DNA from: a virus | DNA length: 46,685 bases | IMG/VR virus record: IMGVR_UViG_3300030106_007250 | Coordinates: 32,984-79,668 of that record | Strand: one strand, 5' to 3' | Shown: positions 8,504 to 17,339 of the stretch, one piece after another | Numbering within the stretch: position 1 is the first letter of the stretch | Layout of the letters: each line of letters begins with the position of its first letter | Translations under genes and position numbers: made by a program | Notes under the pieces: model-generated | What the model was told of the DNA's origin: nothing | What the model saw: only the letters and a program-made list of their open reading frames with translations | The model's database searches: none

Positions 8504-9677
8504 ATACTTTGAGAATTCAAGAATCTCAGATAAACCTTCACAAGTTTTTTTGGAATCAAATATTCCTTTAGCGGGAGGTTTTTTAAGAAAAGATCAAAAA
8601 GAGCTAGATAAAACTTATCCCCTGACTTTATCTTTCTGCGAAGAGAGTGCCTCTGTTCAAGTTAATGAATCAGTTGATCCCAAAATATTATTTAAAAAAT
8701 ATCTTTACAAGACTGGGGCGATAAAAACACTAGAAGATCATCTAAGATATTCAGCTAATATAATTAAATTGCATTTAAAGTGCCAAAAGATAGCGGATCT
8801 TGGCTGCAACGATTTTACTTTTCTTAAGAATTTTTTAGGCACTTCTGAAAAGATAGTAGGAATAGATCCAAGCGATGTTTCAAAAAACAATCAAGTAGAA
8901 GGGATTGATTTAGTAAATGATTTTTTCTCTTTTGAAAAATCTGAGGAAATAAAAGAACAACACGGTGCTTTTGATGTAGTTTTCACCAGTAATAATTTTG
9001 CTCACATAGAACAAATTCAAAACTACGCTAAAGGCGCGGCTAACCTTTTAAGCGATGAAGGGACTTTTGTTTGCGAAGTCCACTGGTTAGGAACAATTAT
9101 AAAAAAGATGCAGTTCCCATTTATTTACCATGAACATCTGTATTACTACACACTAAAGTCTTTACAGCTTTTACTAAGCAAATTTGGACTGCATATCAAC
9201 AGTGTTCAAGAAATTGACATACACGGGGGGTCTATTAGAATCTTTGCATCTAAAAAAAATGCCTTAGAAGGGTTTAGTGTTCTAGAACTCTTAGAGAAAG
9301 AAAAGAAAATGGGCTTGTATGATTTTGAGACCTACAAAAATTTTGCATCAAAGATATATAAATTAAAAGACAAAACAAAGAAGTTCTTTTCTGACGCAAA
9401 GAAACAAAATAAAAAGGTTTATGGATATGGAGCATCAGGTCAGGCAAATACTTTAATGAGCTTCTTTGAGATAGAGAGAGAGGATATGCCATATATAATT
9501 GACGACTCTCCTCTAAAAAATGGTTTGCTAACTCCTCGAAATCATATAGAAATTAAAAATCGGGATTTTCTGCGAGAAAATCAACCTGACTACATTTATG
9601 TTTTAGCTTATACTTTTTTTGAAGAGATAAAGGCTAAAAACTCCGATCTAGACGTTTCTTGGTTTTGCCCAATATGA
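8481..9677 (+). CDS. Sugar C-methyltransferase, TylCIII-like, with a decayed zinc domain
   Basis: A protein of 398 residues with the three-part plan of NDP-hexose C-methyltransferases. The N-terminal region keeps PLAGGFL and YPLTLSF but lacks the cysteine pairs that normally hold zinc: YKYF stands where CxxC is expected and only one cysteine remains. The central SAM-binding domain has IADLGCNDFTFL near residue 110. The C-terminal Rossmann-like domain has YGYGASGQANTL and YIIDDSPLKNG. The family methylates 4-keto-deoxy sugar nucleotides, which fits the dehydratase upstream and the reductase downstream. It overlaps both neighbours. Confidence 0.8.
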   Translation: MNRTRDYKYFENSRISDKPSQVFLESNIPLAGGFLRKDQKELDKTYPLTLSFCEESASVQVNESVDPKILFKKYLYKTGAIKTLEDHLRYSANIIKLHLKCQKIADLGCNDFTFLKNFLGTSEKIVGIDPSDVSKNNQVEGIDLVNDFFSFEKSEEIKEQHGAFDVVFTSNNFAHIEQIQNYAKGAANLLSDEGTFVCEVHWLGTIIKKMQFPFIYHEHLYYYTLKSLQLLLSKFGLHINSVQEIDIHGGSIRIFASKKNALEGFSVLELLEKEKKMGLYDFETYKNFASKIYKLKDKTKKFFSDAKKQNKKVYGYGASGQANTLMSFFEIEREDMPYIIDDSPLKNGLLTPRNHIEIKNRDFLRENQPDYIYVLAYTFFEEIKAKNSDLDVSWFCPI

Positions 9678-10453
9678 AGGTTTTATTATTAGGTCATAAA
9701 GGTATGCTCGGGCATACTGTTTTAAAATACTTATTAAAAAACAAAGTTTCAGTCGAGACTACAAATGCCAAATGGCCAGAGGATAAGTTTCTTTCGCATA
9801 TATCTAAGTCTAATGCAGATGTAGCAGTAAATTGTATAGGAGCTATAACTCAAAAAAACTATAAAGAAAAAGATTTATATTTAATAAATTATTTTTTGCC
9901 CATTTATATAAGAAAGCATTTTAAGGGGAAATTAATACAACCTACCTCTGATTGTGAGTTTAAAGGCAAAAATACAATTACCTTTGACGGGTATACAAAA
10001 GAATGCAAGAGAGATGCAGAAGACGCATACGGCAAAAGCAAATCTTATTGTTCTGAATTTCTTTTAGAGCAAAAAAACTGTCATTTAATCAGAACTTCTA
10101 TAATAGGTCCAGAATTAATTGGATCAGACAGTTTGTGGGAATGGTTTTTAAGCAGAAAAGAGCAATCCATTACTGGTTACGCTAATCACTTTTGGAATGG
10201 CATAACAACTTTAGAGTGGGCTAAAGTTTGTTTAGACATCATAAAAGAGCGAGAAAAGAACAAATTTATTCAATTAGGCACGAAACCTATATCTAAGGCG
10301 ACTCTGCTTGAAAAATTAAATTTTAATTTTAATCTCAAAAAACACATAGACTACAAGTTCAGTGGAGATAAAGTAATCAACAAATGTTTGAAAAGTGATT
10401 ATGATCTACCTAATATAGATAAACAAATAGAAGAATTTTTAAATTGGCAATGA
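9674..10453 (+). CDS. RmlD-like dTDP-4-dehydrorhamnose reductase family protein
   Basis: A protein of 259 residues from the ATG at 9674, which overlaps the upstream stop (ATGA); I rejected the ATG at 9659. The N terminus MKVLLLGHKGMLGHTV is the Rossmann motif of RmlD-type reductases, NCIGAITQ is the usual mid-domain strand, and AYGKSK supplies the YxxxK catalytic pair. Family role: NAD(P)H-dependent reduction of a 4-keto group on a nucleotide sugar. It would act after the 4,6-dehydratase and methyltransferase of the same operon. It is slightly shorter than usual. Confidence 0.8.
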   Translation: MKVLLLGHKGMLGHTVLKYLLKNKVSVETTNAKWPEDKFLSHISKSNADVAVNCIGAITQKNYKEKDLYLINYFLPIYIRKHFKGKLIQPTSDCEFKGKNTITFDGYTKECKRDAEDAYGKSKSYCSEFLLEQKNCHLIRTSIIGPELIGSDSLWEWFLSRKEQSITGYANHFWNGITTLEWAKVCLDIIKEREKNKFIQLGTKPISKATLLEKLNFNFNLKKHIDYKFSGDKVINKCLKSDYDLPNIDKQIEEFLNWQ

Positions 10454-11490
10454 AAAAAGTAATTATCACAGGCGTTACGGGACAAGACGGTAGTCATATG
10501 ACAGACTACTTAATTAACAATACAGAACACACAGTCATTGGGGGAGCGCGTAGGCTTAGTGTTAAAAATCACGACAACATAGAACACATTTTGGGCAACC
10601 CAAGATTTTTCTTAATTGATTTAGATGTTACTGATGCTGAAAACATTGATAGGGTCATCTCTGAACATAAGCCCGACTATTTTATAAATTTTGCAGCGAA
10701 TTCATTTGTGGGAACAAGCTGGAAGATGCCAGTTAATCATATGCAAACAAACTGTATGGCCGTGCTCCACCAACTAGAAGCGATACGCAAGCATGTTCCA
10801 CATTGCAGATACTACAACGCAGGTAGCTCTGAAGAGTTTGGGGATGTAGTTACAGCACCTCAATCAGAAGAACATCCTTTGCGCCCCAGAAGCCCATATG
10901 GAGCGGCTAAATGTGCGGCTAGACACCTAGTAAAAGTATATAGAGATTCTTACAATTTGTATGCGGTTCAGGGGTGGCTTTTTAACCACGAAGGAACAAG
11001 AAGGGGTGCTGAGTTTGTCACAAGAAAAATTACCCAAAACGTAGCGCGTATTGCCAATGAGTTTGCCCACAAAGAAAATTTTGAACCCTTAAAATTAGGG
11101 AATGTAGATTCTAAAAGAGATTGGAGTGACTCAGAAGATTTTGTTAATGGAATTTGGCTAATGTTAAATCAAGATAGAGACAGCGTAGACGATTATGTTC
11201 TATCTTCTGATGAAACACATACAATTAGAGAGTTCGTTGAAGAAGCTTTTAATTTTGCTGGGTTTCACAGATCAATGTGCAGATGGGAGGGAGAGGGTGA
11301 TGCCACTAAATATTATCACGGAAACGATCTTCTAATGGAGGTTGACCCTCAGTTTTATCGCCCAGCAGAAGTGGATTTACTTTTAGGAGATTCGACAAGA
11401 GCGAGAAGGGAGCTTGGCTGGAAACCCAAAACAACTTTTATTCAGTTAGTCGATAAAATGGTTAAACATGACATGGAGCTATTGACTTAA
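10450..11490 (+). CDS. gmd: GDP-mannose 4,6-dehydratase
   Basis: A protein of 346 residues from the ATG at 10450 in an ATGA overlap, a typical Gmd length. It has the NADP motif GVTGQDGSH at residues 8-16, FINFAANSFVGTSW, the catalytic GSSEEFG with Ser/Glu, and SPYGAAKCAARH carrying the YxxxK pair. FNHEGTRRG matches the conserved FNHESPRRG of this enzyme. Known reaction: GDP-D-mannose to GDP-4-keto-6-deoxymannose, precursor of fucose, rhamnose, colitose and perosamine. It is the last gene of the glycan operon and ends just before the promoter of the replication operon. Confidence 0.93.
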   Translation: MKKVIITGVTGQDGSHMTDYLINNTEHTVIGGARRLSVKNHDNIEHILGNPRFFLIDLDVTDAENIDRVISEHKPDYFINFAANSFVGTSWKMPVNHMQTNCMAVLHQLEAIRKHVPHCRYYNAGSSEEFGDVVTAPQSEEHPLRPRSPYGAAKCAARHLVKVYRDSYNLYAVQGWLFNHEGTRRGAEFVTRKITQNVARIANEFAHKENFEPLKLGNVDSKRDWSDSEDFVNGIWLMLNQDRDSVDDYVLSSDETHTIREFVEEAFNFAGFHRSMCRWEGEGDATKYYHGNDLLMEVDPQFYRPAEVDLLLGDSTRARRELGWKPKTTFIQLVDKMVKHDMELLT

Positions 11491-11509
11491 CTCCACATGC
11501 AGTTATACT
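11482..11509 (+). promoter_or_regulatory. Sigma70-type promoter of the replication operon, apparently leaderless
   Basis: TTGACT (11482-11487), a 16-base spacer and TATACT (11504-11509). The -35 box lies inside the 3' end of the dehydratase gene. Only 6 bases separate the -10 box from the ATG at 11516, so the predicted first transcribed base is at or within a base or two of the start codon. The other well-formed promoters in front of genes here have the same geometry. Confidence 0.75.
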
Positions 11510-11515
11510 GACTGT

Positions 11516-11959
11516 ATGCCAAGAGGTAAAAAGTCATGTCCATCCTGTAATGCTCTACTCGGAGCACGGGTTAAAGTTTGTGATTGTGGTCATGAGTTTT
11601 TGCCAAAAGCAAAAAAACAAGCAAAGCCCTTTTTTAAAGAAAGAAAGGAATTTTTAAAACGTATGCTTGGCGGCTCAAAGCCTACAAATTACGTTTTTGA
11701 AATGTCTACTGTGACAAAGATTTTTGCACAGTTTGAAAACGACCTAGATTTTCTAAGCAAGGTTAAAGCTCCCTTTGAATTAAAAGGCACTATTAAATAT
11801 TTTTTAACCAAAGATGGAAAGGAATATTTAAGCAAAAAATACAAGGAATTCAACTACAAGCCCCCAGAGAAAGATAAATTTGTTGACACGGGCGTAAAAG
11901 TTGGAGAAGATACTGTAAAGAAAAAGACTAGAACACTAAGAGATTTTTTAAATGACTAA
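11516..11959 (+). CDS. Zinc-ribbon protein of unknown function
   Basis: A protein of 147 residues. The N terminus holds a short zinc ribbon (CPSC near residues 8-11, CDCGH near residues 23-27) followed by a lysine-rich linker. The remaining 110 residues are charged, contain VTKIFAQFENDLDFL and end FLND, and match no family I know. It is the first gene of the replication operon, directly ahead of the recombinase, whose start overlaps its stop by 8 bases. A role as a small DNA- or transcription-binding factor is plausible but not shown. The promoter geometry implies a leaderless start. Confidence 0.7.
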   Translation: MPRGKKSCPSCNALLGARVKVCDCGHEFLPKAKKQAKPFFKERKEFLKRMLGGSKPTNYVFEMSTVTKIFAQFENDLDFLSKVKAPFELKGTIKYFLTKDGKEYLSKKYKEFNYKPPEKDKFVDTGVKVGEDTVKKKTRTLRDFLND

Positions 11960-13076
11960 AATGAAGAAGAAAAGCGGATCAAAGGACTATACAGAGGCAT
12001 TCCTCAAATCAAACAAAGACTACCACTACAATTTAGAAGAGGGGGCAGAACCATATCTAGTGTCGAGTGGGTCTATGATTCTTGATCACGTTTTGGGTGG
12101 TGGTTTTGGTTCTGGCTTGCATAGGTTTATTGGAGCTAACGAAGGGGGTAAAACAAATGAAGCCCTGCATGTCATGCACAACATGCTTAAAAGCGTAGAA
12201 AATTCTAAAGGGCTTTTTGTAATGGCTGAAGGAAGACTAAGCCAAGAAATCAAAGATAGAGCAGGTATTAAGTTTGTTCACTCAGCAGAAGATTGGGATG
12301 TGGGGACATGCCTAGTTCTTGAGTGCCATATCATGGATACTATGATTGATTTCCTCAGAGGTTTGCTAAAGAACAATCCAGACAAAGAGAAATTCTGCAT
12401 TGTAATTGACAGCATGGATGGACTAATCACAAAAGAAGATTTAGAAAAAGGTTCTTCTGATGCTAGAAAGGTAGCAGGGGGAGCTTTAATGACCTCTGAC
12501 TTTTTGAAGAGGGTGAGTCTGGGCATGAGCAAGTTTGGACACATGTGCATTATGATTTCTCAAGTTAGATCAAGCATTACTACCAGCATGTATGCCAAGC
12601 AAGATCCAAACAATCAAACAGACAGCAGTGGTGGAAATGCAATCTTGCATTACCCAGATTGGATTCTCCAATTTAAAAAACAAAATAAAGGAGACAAGAT
12701 TCTAGAGAAGCCAACAGAACAAATTACGCCAGATAACAAGATTTATGGACATAACGCCAAGGTTCTGATCTTGAAATCAACCAATGAGGCGACAGGTCAA
12801 ATTGTAACCTACCCAATAAAGCATGGACGGAAAAATGGCAGGTCTATTTGGCTTGAGAGAGAAGTTGTTGACATGCTACTTATGTGGGGTTACCTAGAGA
12901 AATCAGGAGCTTGGATTAAACTGGATGAAAAGGTAAAAACTTACCTGAAGGAGAATAAAATCGAAACAAAAGATTCTTATCAAGGAATTAAAGCTGTGTA
13001 TGAGTTTTTGGAGTCAGATGAAAAAATCACCTCACTTCTTGTTGACTTTGTAAAAGAAAATATTCTTAAGCAATGA
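11952..13076 (+). CDS. RecA/UvsX-like recombinase
   Basis: A protein of 374 residues, the usual size for phage RecA-type recombinases. Walker A is GANEGGKT at about residues 61-68, Walker B is FCIVIDSMDGL, and a MISQVR strand matches the RecA core near loop L2, preceded by GGALMTSDFL. Known role: ATP-dependent strand exchange and recombination-dependent replication. Two starts are possible; the ATG at 11952 overlaps the upstream stop by 8 bases, and an in-frame ATG follows at 11961. The next gene, a nuclease, overlaps by 4 bases, which suggests joint repair or recombination work. Confidence 0.87.
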   Translation: MTKMKKKSGSKDYTEAFLKSNKDYHYNLEEGAEPYLVSSGSMILDHVLGGGFGSGLHRFIGANEGGKTNEALHVMHNMLKSVENSKGLFVMAEGRLSQEIKDRAGIKFVHSAEDWDVGTCLVLECHIMDTMIDFLRGLLKNNPDKEKFCIVIDSMDGLITKEDLEKGSSDARKVAGGALMTSDFLKRVSLGMSKFGHMCIMISQVRSSITTSMYAKQDPNNQTDSSGGNAILHYPDWILQFKKQNKGDKILEKPTEQITPDNKIYGHNAKVLILKSTNEATGQIVTYPIKHGRKNGRSIWLEREVVDMLLMWGYLEKSGAWIKLDEKVKTYLKENKIETKDSYQGIKAVYEFLESDEKITSLLVDFVKENILKQ

Positions 13077-13489
13077 TATTTTTGTGTTCCAATGGTCGAG
13101 AGAGAAAAATAAAAAATGTCAGTAAGTATCTTATTGATTGGGACTCTGGTTGTAAAAGCGGAATACAGAAAGATGTAAAAAATCAAATAAAACCATATTG
13201 GTTCGCAGATGTCGTCTTTGAAGAGTTTCCTGTAGCTGGAACCAGAATGAGCCTAGACTTTTATAACTCTACACAAAAAATAGCTATAGAAGTAGACGGA
13301 AACCAACACTATAGGTATAATCAGTTTTTTCATTCCAATTCTAGGCAAAAGTTCCTGCATCAGTTGCATAGAGATGAAAAAAAAGAATACTTTTGTGAAA
13401 TTAACAATATAAAACTAATAAGGGTTTTAGAATCAGATGTATTAGATTCAAAAAAATACCCTAATAGCTTACTAAAGCTTTTGAAATGA
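13073..13489 (+). CDS. Small PD-(D/E)xK-type endonuclease
   Basis: A protein of 138 residues. The core reads SLDFYNSTQKIAIEVDGNQH: an acidic residue, then a beta strand with ExDG and a histidine, as in very-short-patch-repair-like and DUF559-type nucleases. A later block (FLHQLHRDEKKEYF, then INNIKLIRVLESD) matches the R-D-x-K helix and final strand of that fold. It probably cuts DNA. Being coupled to RecA upstream, it may resolve or process recombination intermediates; a homing nuclease is the alternative, but it is neatly woven into the operon. Confidence 0.65.
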   Translation: MIFLCSNGRERKIKNVSKYLIDWDSGCKSGIQKDVKNQIKPYWFADVVFEEFPVAGTRMSLDFYNSTQKIAIEVDGNQHYRYNQFFHSNSRQKFLHQLHRDEKKEYFCEINNIKLIRVLESDVLDSKKYPNSLLKLLK

Positions 13490-13722
13490 AATTAGAAGAA
13501 GAAAGCGGTAATAGCGGAGGGATTCCTCAATCATTACTAGATAAAATTTATGATTCAACTGGATCTGCAAATGGTGGCAATAGAGGGTTTATTTTACTTT
13601 ATGTCAACAAAGAAGGCTGTCCGACCATGACAAGTAAAACAGAGAACCCTTGCGTTCAAATGGCCTTGAGTAAATTGATAGAGATGGCGACAACAAGCAA
13701 AGAGGATGATTTTAGCTTATGA
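13486..13722 (+). CDS. Small protein of unknown function
   Basis: A protein of 78 residues starting MKLEEESGNSGG, with a central hydrophobic strand RGFILLYVNKEG and an acidic tail KEDDFSL. It overlaps the nuclease upstream and the helicase downstream by 4 bases each, so it is certainly within the coupled replication operon. The acidic C-terminal tail ending in Phe-Ser-Leu recalls partner-binding tails, but no family is recognised and no function is claimed. Confidence 0.7.
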   Translation: MKLEEESGNSGGIPQSLLDKIYDSTGSANGGNRGFILLYVNKEGCPTMTSKTENPCVQMALSKLIEMATTSKEDDFSL

Positions 13723-15257
13723 TATTTTCCTATGATCTAGAGAAGAAAGTCCTTAGTGGCTTATTACAGCACCAACATAAATGGGAAGAGGTATCTAGTT
13801 TTCTAAATGAGAGTGATTTTTATTCGGAGGACTCTAAGGTAAACGTATCAATATTTAAATTATTAAAAAATGCTCTTAATAATGCAGAAGATATTGATGA
13901 AACTATTTTAGTCCAAAGAATCCAACAGCTTAAAGCAAGCTTTCCTGACAGTATTGACATAGGAGAATATATTTTCTCCCTAGCTTTCTATAAGATTACA
14001 GAAAAGATTTTAATTTCCTCTGTAAAAGAGCTTAAAAAATACACTGCTCGCAGGGAGATATACAATAGCTGCAAGAAGGTTGCTTCATTTGTAAAAAGTG
14101 CCGATCCCAACTTAAAATATGGAGAACTGATAGAGCAATCAGATCAACTCTATAATAAAAACATAAAAGACTTTGAGATGACAGAAGTTGGACCTGTCAA
14201 CCTCTTTGAGATGATGGAGGAGGTTGTGGAGGAAAGAGGTAATAATCCAGTAGATGACTTCGGAATGCTTGGCCCTCATCCTAGAATGAATGAAATGTAT
14301 GGTTCATTGCTACTCGCTGGCAATATATCAGTGATTGTAGCTCGCTCAGGGGTAGGTAAGACAAACTTCTGCATGGATTTTACGACAAAGGCATCTGCTG
14401 AACATGATGTCCCTGTGCTTCACTTTGACAACGGTGAAATGAGTGAAGAAGAGCTTATTTTCAGGCAGTGTTCTGCTATGACAGGTATACCTGTTTGGCT
14501 TTTGCAGACAGGCAAGTGGAGAACAACAGCATACAAGGACTGGTCCGTAGACGAAGTGGTTGCAAAGGTTAGGTCTGCTTGGTCAAAAATAAAAAACATG
14601 AAGTTTTATTATGAGAATGTGGCTGGTCTGTCTCCTGACGAAATGTGTTCTCTCTTAAAGAGATTTTATTTCTCAAAGATTGGCAGAGGCAACCCACTTA
14701 TTTTTAGCTTTGATTATATTAAAAGTGATTTTGGTAGCATCGGAAAAGTTGACGGTTGGCAACAAGTTTCCTACATGGTTCACAAGTTCAAACAAACAAT
14801 TCACCGCGATTTAGCTTTTGATGGCAAGCCTTGCGTATCAATGATCACTTCTGTGCAATCTAATAGGCTTGGCATTACTAACAATAGAAATGCTGGTTCA
14901 ATTGTAGATGATGAAAGCGTGGTTTCCTTATCTGACGGCATTACTCAATTTTGTTCTCATTTATTTCTACTTCGAAGAAAAGTCGCAGACGAAATCCATG
15001 AGGAAGGTTCTAACTTTGGAACTCATAAATTAATAAACCTTAAGTCTAGGCATTTAGGAAAGAGCGCATTAAGGGCGATACATCCAGTAGAAATGCCAGA
15101 CGGGACAAAGAAGCAAAATTTTATTAATTTAAATATAGAAAACTTTAGAATTACTGAATGTGGAGACTTGCAAGATGTGGTGGATGCATTCAATGGAGAA
15201 GGCGTAGAGGTTAGAACAAACGAGGTAGAAGAAATACCAATCAACCTTAGAGACTAA
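13719..15257 (+). CDS. DnaB-like replicative DNA helicase
   Basis: A protein of 512 residues with an N-terminal DnaB-like helical domain (EKKVLSGLLQHQHKWEEV) and a C-terminal RecA-type motor. Walker A is ARSGVGKT at about residues 207-214, the conserved FDNGEMSEEEL follows at H1a, Walker B is LIFSFDYIKSD, and SLSDGITQFCSHLFLLRR matches the sensor region. Known role: hexameric 5'-3' unwinding at the replication fork and partnership with the primase. It is directly followed by that primase with fused stop and start (TAATG). Confidence 0.86.
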   Translation: MIFSYDLEKKVLSGLLQHQHKWEEVSSFLNESDFYSEDSKVNVSIFKLLKNALNNAEDIDETILVQRIQQLKASFPDSIDIGEYIFSLAFYKITEKILISSVKELKKYTARREIYNSCKKVASFVKSADPNLKYGELIEQSDQLYNKNIKDFEMTEVGPVNLFEMMEEVVEERGNNPVDDFGMLGPHPRMNEMYGSLLLAGNISVIVARSGVGKTNFCMDFTTKASAEHDVPVLHFDNGEMSEEELIFRQCSAMTGIPVWLLQTGKWRTTAYKDWSVDEVVAKVRSAWSKIKNMKFYYENVAGLSPDEMCSLLKRFYFSKIGRGNPLIFSFDYIKSDFGSIGKVDGWQQVSYMVHKFKQTIHRDLAFDGKPCVSMITSVQSNRLGITNNRNAGSIVDDESVVSLSDGITQFCSHLFLLRRKVADEIHEEGSNFGTHKLINLKSRHLGKSALRAIHPVEMPDGTKKQNFINLNIENFRITECGDLQDVVDAFNGEGVEVRTNEVEEIPINLRD

Positions 15258-16303
15258 TGGATTACAAAGAGGTCTTGGAAAACCTTGGGTATCGCCTCAA
15301 GGATCATGGCTCATACTGGAGAACTAACGCAGTATATAGGGCTGGAGACAATTCCACAGCACTTCAAATCTACAAGGACACTGGAGTCTGGAAAGATTAT
15401 GTAGAAGACTCTCAGTTTATGCCTTTTGAGGCTCTCCTCCAAAAAACCCTAAACACAAAAGACCCCAATACAGTAAAGCATTATTTAAAGGACAATGGTG
15501 TAAATATAGGGGCGAGAATAAAACAAAAACACTTATTGAAAGAGGAGAAAACATATCCAGCTAAAGTTCTAACAAAGCTTTTACCTCATCACGACTTTTA
15601 CCTAGAGAAAGGGATCAGCAAGGAAACCCTTGAGGATTTTAAGTGCGGGTTAGCCATGTCTGGCAAGATGTATCAAAGGGTCATATTCCCGATTTTCAGG
15701 AAAGACGGCAGAATACATGGATTTTCTGGTAGAAAGGTCACTAGCGATGATAGACCTAAGTGGTTACATATGGGCAAGTCTTCAGCTTGGTTTTTTCCGT
15801 ATTATAATATTGATAAAGTCCAAAAAGCTATAGAAGAAAAAGAAGCGGTTCACATTGTAGAGTCCGTAGGCGATTGTCTCTCTCTATACAATAACGGCAT
15901 AAAAAATGTTCTAGTTTCCTTTGGTTTAAACATTTCTCCAAAATTTATAGCAAGACTATCTTTATTGCCTATAAAAAAAGTTTTTGTGTCCTTCAATAAC
16001 GATCATACATCTTCTGTCAATAGAGGGTTTGAAGGAGCAATTAAATCTATTTTTAAATTGGCTGAGTCGATTGATTTTGACAAAATATACTTTATTCCAC
16101 CCGAGCAGAATGACTTTGGGGAAATGTCTAAAGATCAAATAGAAAAATACGCTTCAGATTGCTATAATATACAACATCAAGAATCCATAGGGCAAGTTAT
16201 TGAAATTGCTAAAAAAATGGATAGTAGAGGTATAAACAAGAACTTTTCTTCTTCTCTTAAAAAATTAATAAAGAAGAACAACTTTCATTATGGAGGCTTC
16301 TGA
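15257..16303 (+). CDS. DnaG-like DNA primase without zinc-binding cysteines
   Basis: A protein of 348 residues. The N terminus keeps the outline of the CHC2 zinc-binding domain (WRTNAVYRAGDNSTALQIY, then GVWKDY) but has none of its cysteines or histidines. The core has RVIFPIFRKDGRIHGFSGR, matching the RNA-polymerase basic motif, and a TOPRIM part with HIVESVGDCLSLYNNG and VSFNNDHTSSVNRG in place of the usual EGxxD and DxD. It makes RNA primers in partnership with the adjacent helicase. It lacks a recognisable helicase-binding domain. The end overlaps the next gene by 14 bases. Confidence 0.8.
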   Translation: MDYKEVLENLGYRLKDHGSYWRTNAVYRAGDNSTALQIYKDTGVWKDYVEDSQFMPFEALLQKTLNTKDPNTVKHYLKDNGVNIGARIKQKHLLKEEKTYPAKVLTKLLPHHDFYLEKGISKETLEDFKCGLAMSGKMYQRVIFPIFRKDGRIHGFSGRKVTSDDRPKWLHMGKSSAWFFPYYNIDKVQKAIEEKEAVHIVESVGDCLSLYNNGIKNVLVSFGLNISPKFIARLSLLPIKKVFVSFNNDHTSSVNRGFEGAIKSIFKLAESIDFDKIYFIPPEQNDFGEMSKDQIEKYASDCYNIQHQESIGQVIEIAKKMDSRGINKNFSSSLKKLIKKNNFHYGGF

Positions 16304-17330
16304 AAATAAACCGCTTTCAGCATCACGAATAAAGACACTCCAAATGTGCTCTTGGCAGTATTGGTGTAAATATCACCTTAAACTTCCTGATAAGTCTAAC
16401 GAAGGCAGTTTACGCGGAACCATTTGTCATGCTGTTTTCGAAAATCTAGGAAACCCAAAACACAAAAAACACTATACTCGCATAATTAAAACTCAAAACG
16501 CTTTCGCCTCACCTCCTGTAAAAAGGATGATAGAGGCATATGCTAAAAAGCATAATATAGACGATTTTGAGAATATGGATTTGATAAATCAAATGACCGT
16601 AGAGGGTCTTAACTATGACTTCTTTGGAGACAAAGAGGGGAAACCAACCAAATCTATAAGCGAAAAAGATTTTGATATATCTGTAAACGAAGAAGGGAAA
16701 AATTATCGTATACTTGGGTTTATTGATAAACTTTTTTTATTCAAAAGAAAAAAAACTGCTCTCATAAGAGACTTTAAAACGTCTAAGCAAATCTTTTCTG
16801 GTAAAGAGTATACTGATAACATGCAAAACTTAATGTATTGCTTAGCAGTTAAACACTTATATCCAGAATTTCTTAAGAGAAAAATGGAGTTCTTGTTTGT
16901 CAAGTTCGACTGCAATAACGATGGATGTTGTGAAATGGAACCACTACCCGATGACGAGTTAGAGGGTTTTGAATATTTCTTAACAGAAGTTCAGCAGATT
17001 ATTAATAATTTTAATGAAGTTTCAGCATCTAAAAATTTAGCTTACGATAAAGGCTATCTAGGTAGAGATGATGGGTTTGCTGGTAGGGTAGTTTGTGGCA
17101 GAGCAGAATATGCAGGGCAACTGAAGAAAGATGGAACTCCAATGTGGCATTGTCCTTTTAAGTTCCCTAGAGAGTTCTATGCTTTAGTGGACAAAGATGG
17201 CACTAGAGTCGCATCAGCGGATTTCAAAAAAGACCTAAAAGACAAGCAAAGCAAGGGTTTGAAAATAGAAAAAGTCAAATATGAAGGATGTCCTGCTTTT
17301 TCATTTGACAAGCCAATGGAACTTCTGTAA
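16290..17330 (+). CDS. RecB/Cas4-like PD-(D/E)xK exonuclease
   Basis: A protein of 346 residues. SASRIKTLQMCSWQYW opens the fold; RGTICHAVFE supplies the GxxxH motif, GFIDKLF the catalytic aspartate, LIRDFKTSK the D-x-K motif and MQNLMYCLAV the QxxxY motif. All catalytic positions of the RecB/Cas4 nuclease class are present in order. Cysteines are scattered, but no clear four-cysteine iron-sulphur cluster pattern is seen. There are no Cas1 or Cas2 genes or CRISPR repeats nearby, so this is a replication or recombination nuclease rather than a CRISPR component. Confidence 0.83.
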   Translation: MEASENKPLSASRIKTLQMCSWQYWCKYHLKLPDKSNEGSLRGTICHAVFENLGNPKHKKHYTRIIKTQNAFASPPVKRMIEAYAKKHNIDDFENMDLINQMTVEGLNYDFFGDKEGKPTKSISEKDFDISVNEEGKNYRILGFIDKLFLFKRKKTALIRDFKTSKQIFSGKEYTDNMQNLMYCLAVKHLYPEFLKRKMEFLFVKFDCNNDGCCEMEPLPDDELEGFEYFLTEVQQIINNFNEVSASKNLAYDKGYLGRDDGFAGRVVCGRAEYAGQLKKDGTPMWHCPFKFPREFYALVDKDGTRVASADFKKDLKDKQSKGLKIEKVKYEGCPAFSFDKPMELL

Positions 17331-17339
17331 AGTGCAGGA

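Noticed and set aside
16290-17330. Cas4 of a CRISPR system
   Set aside because: Nuclease motifs fit RecB/Cas4, but no clear iron-sulphur cysteine set or other CRISPR gene is present; the replication operon explains it better.
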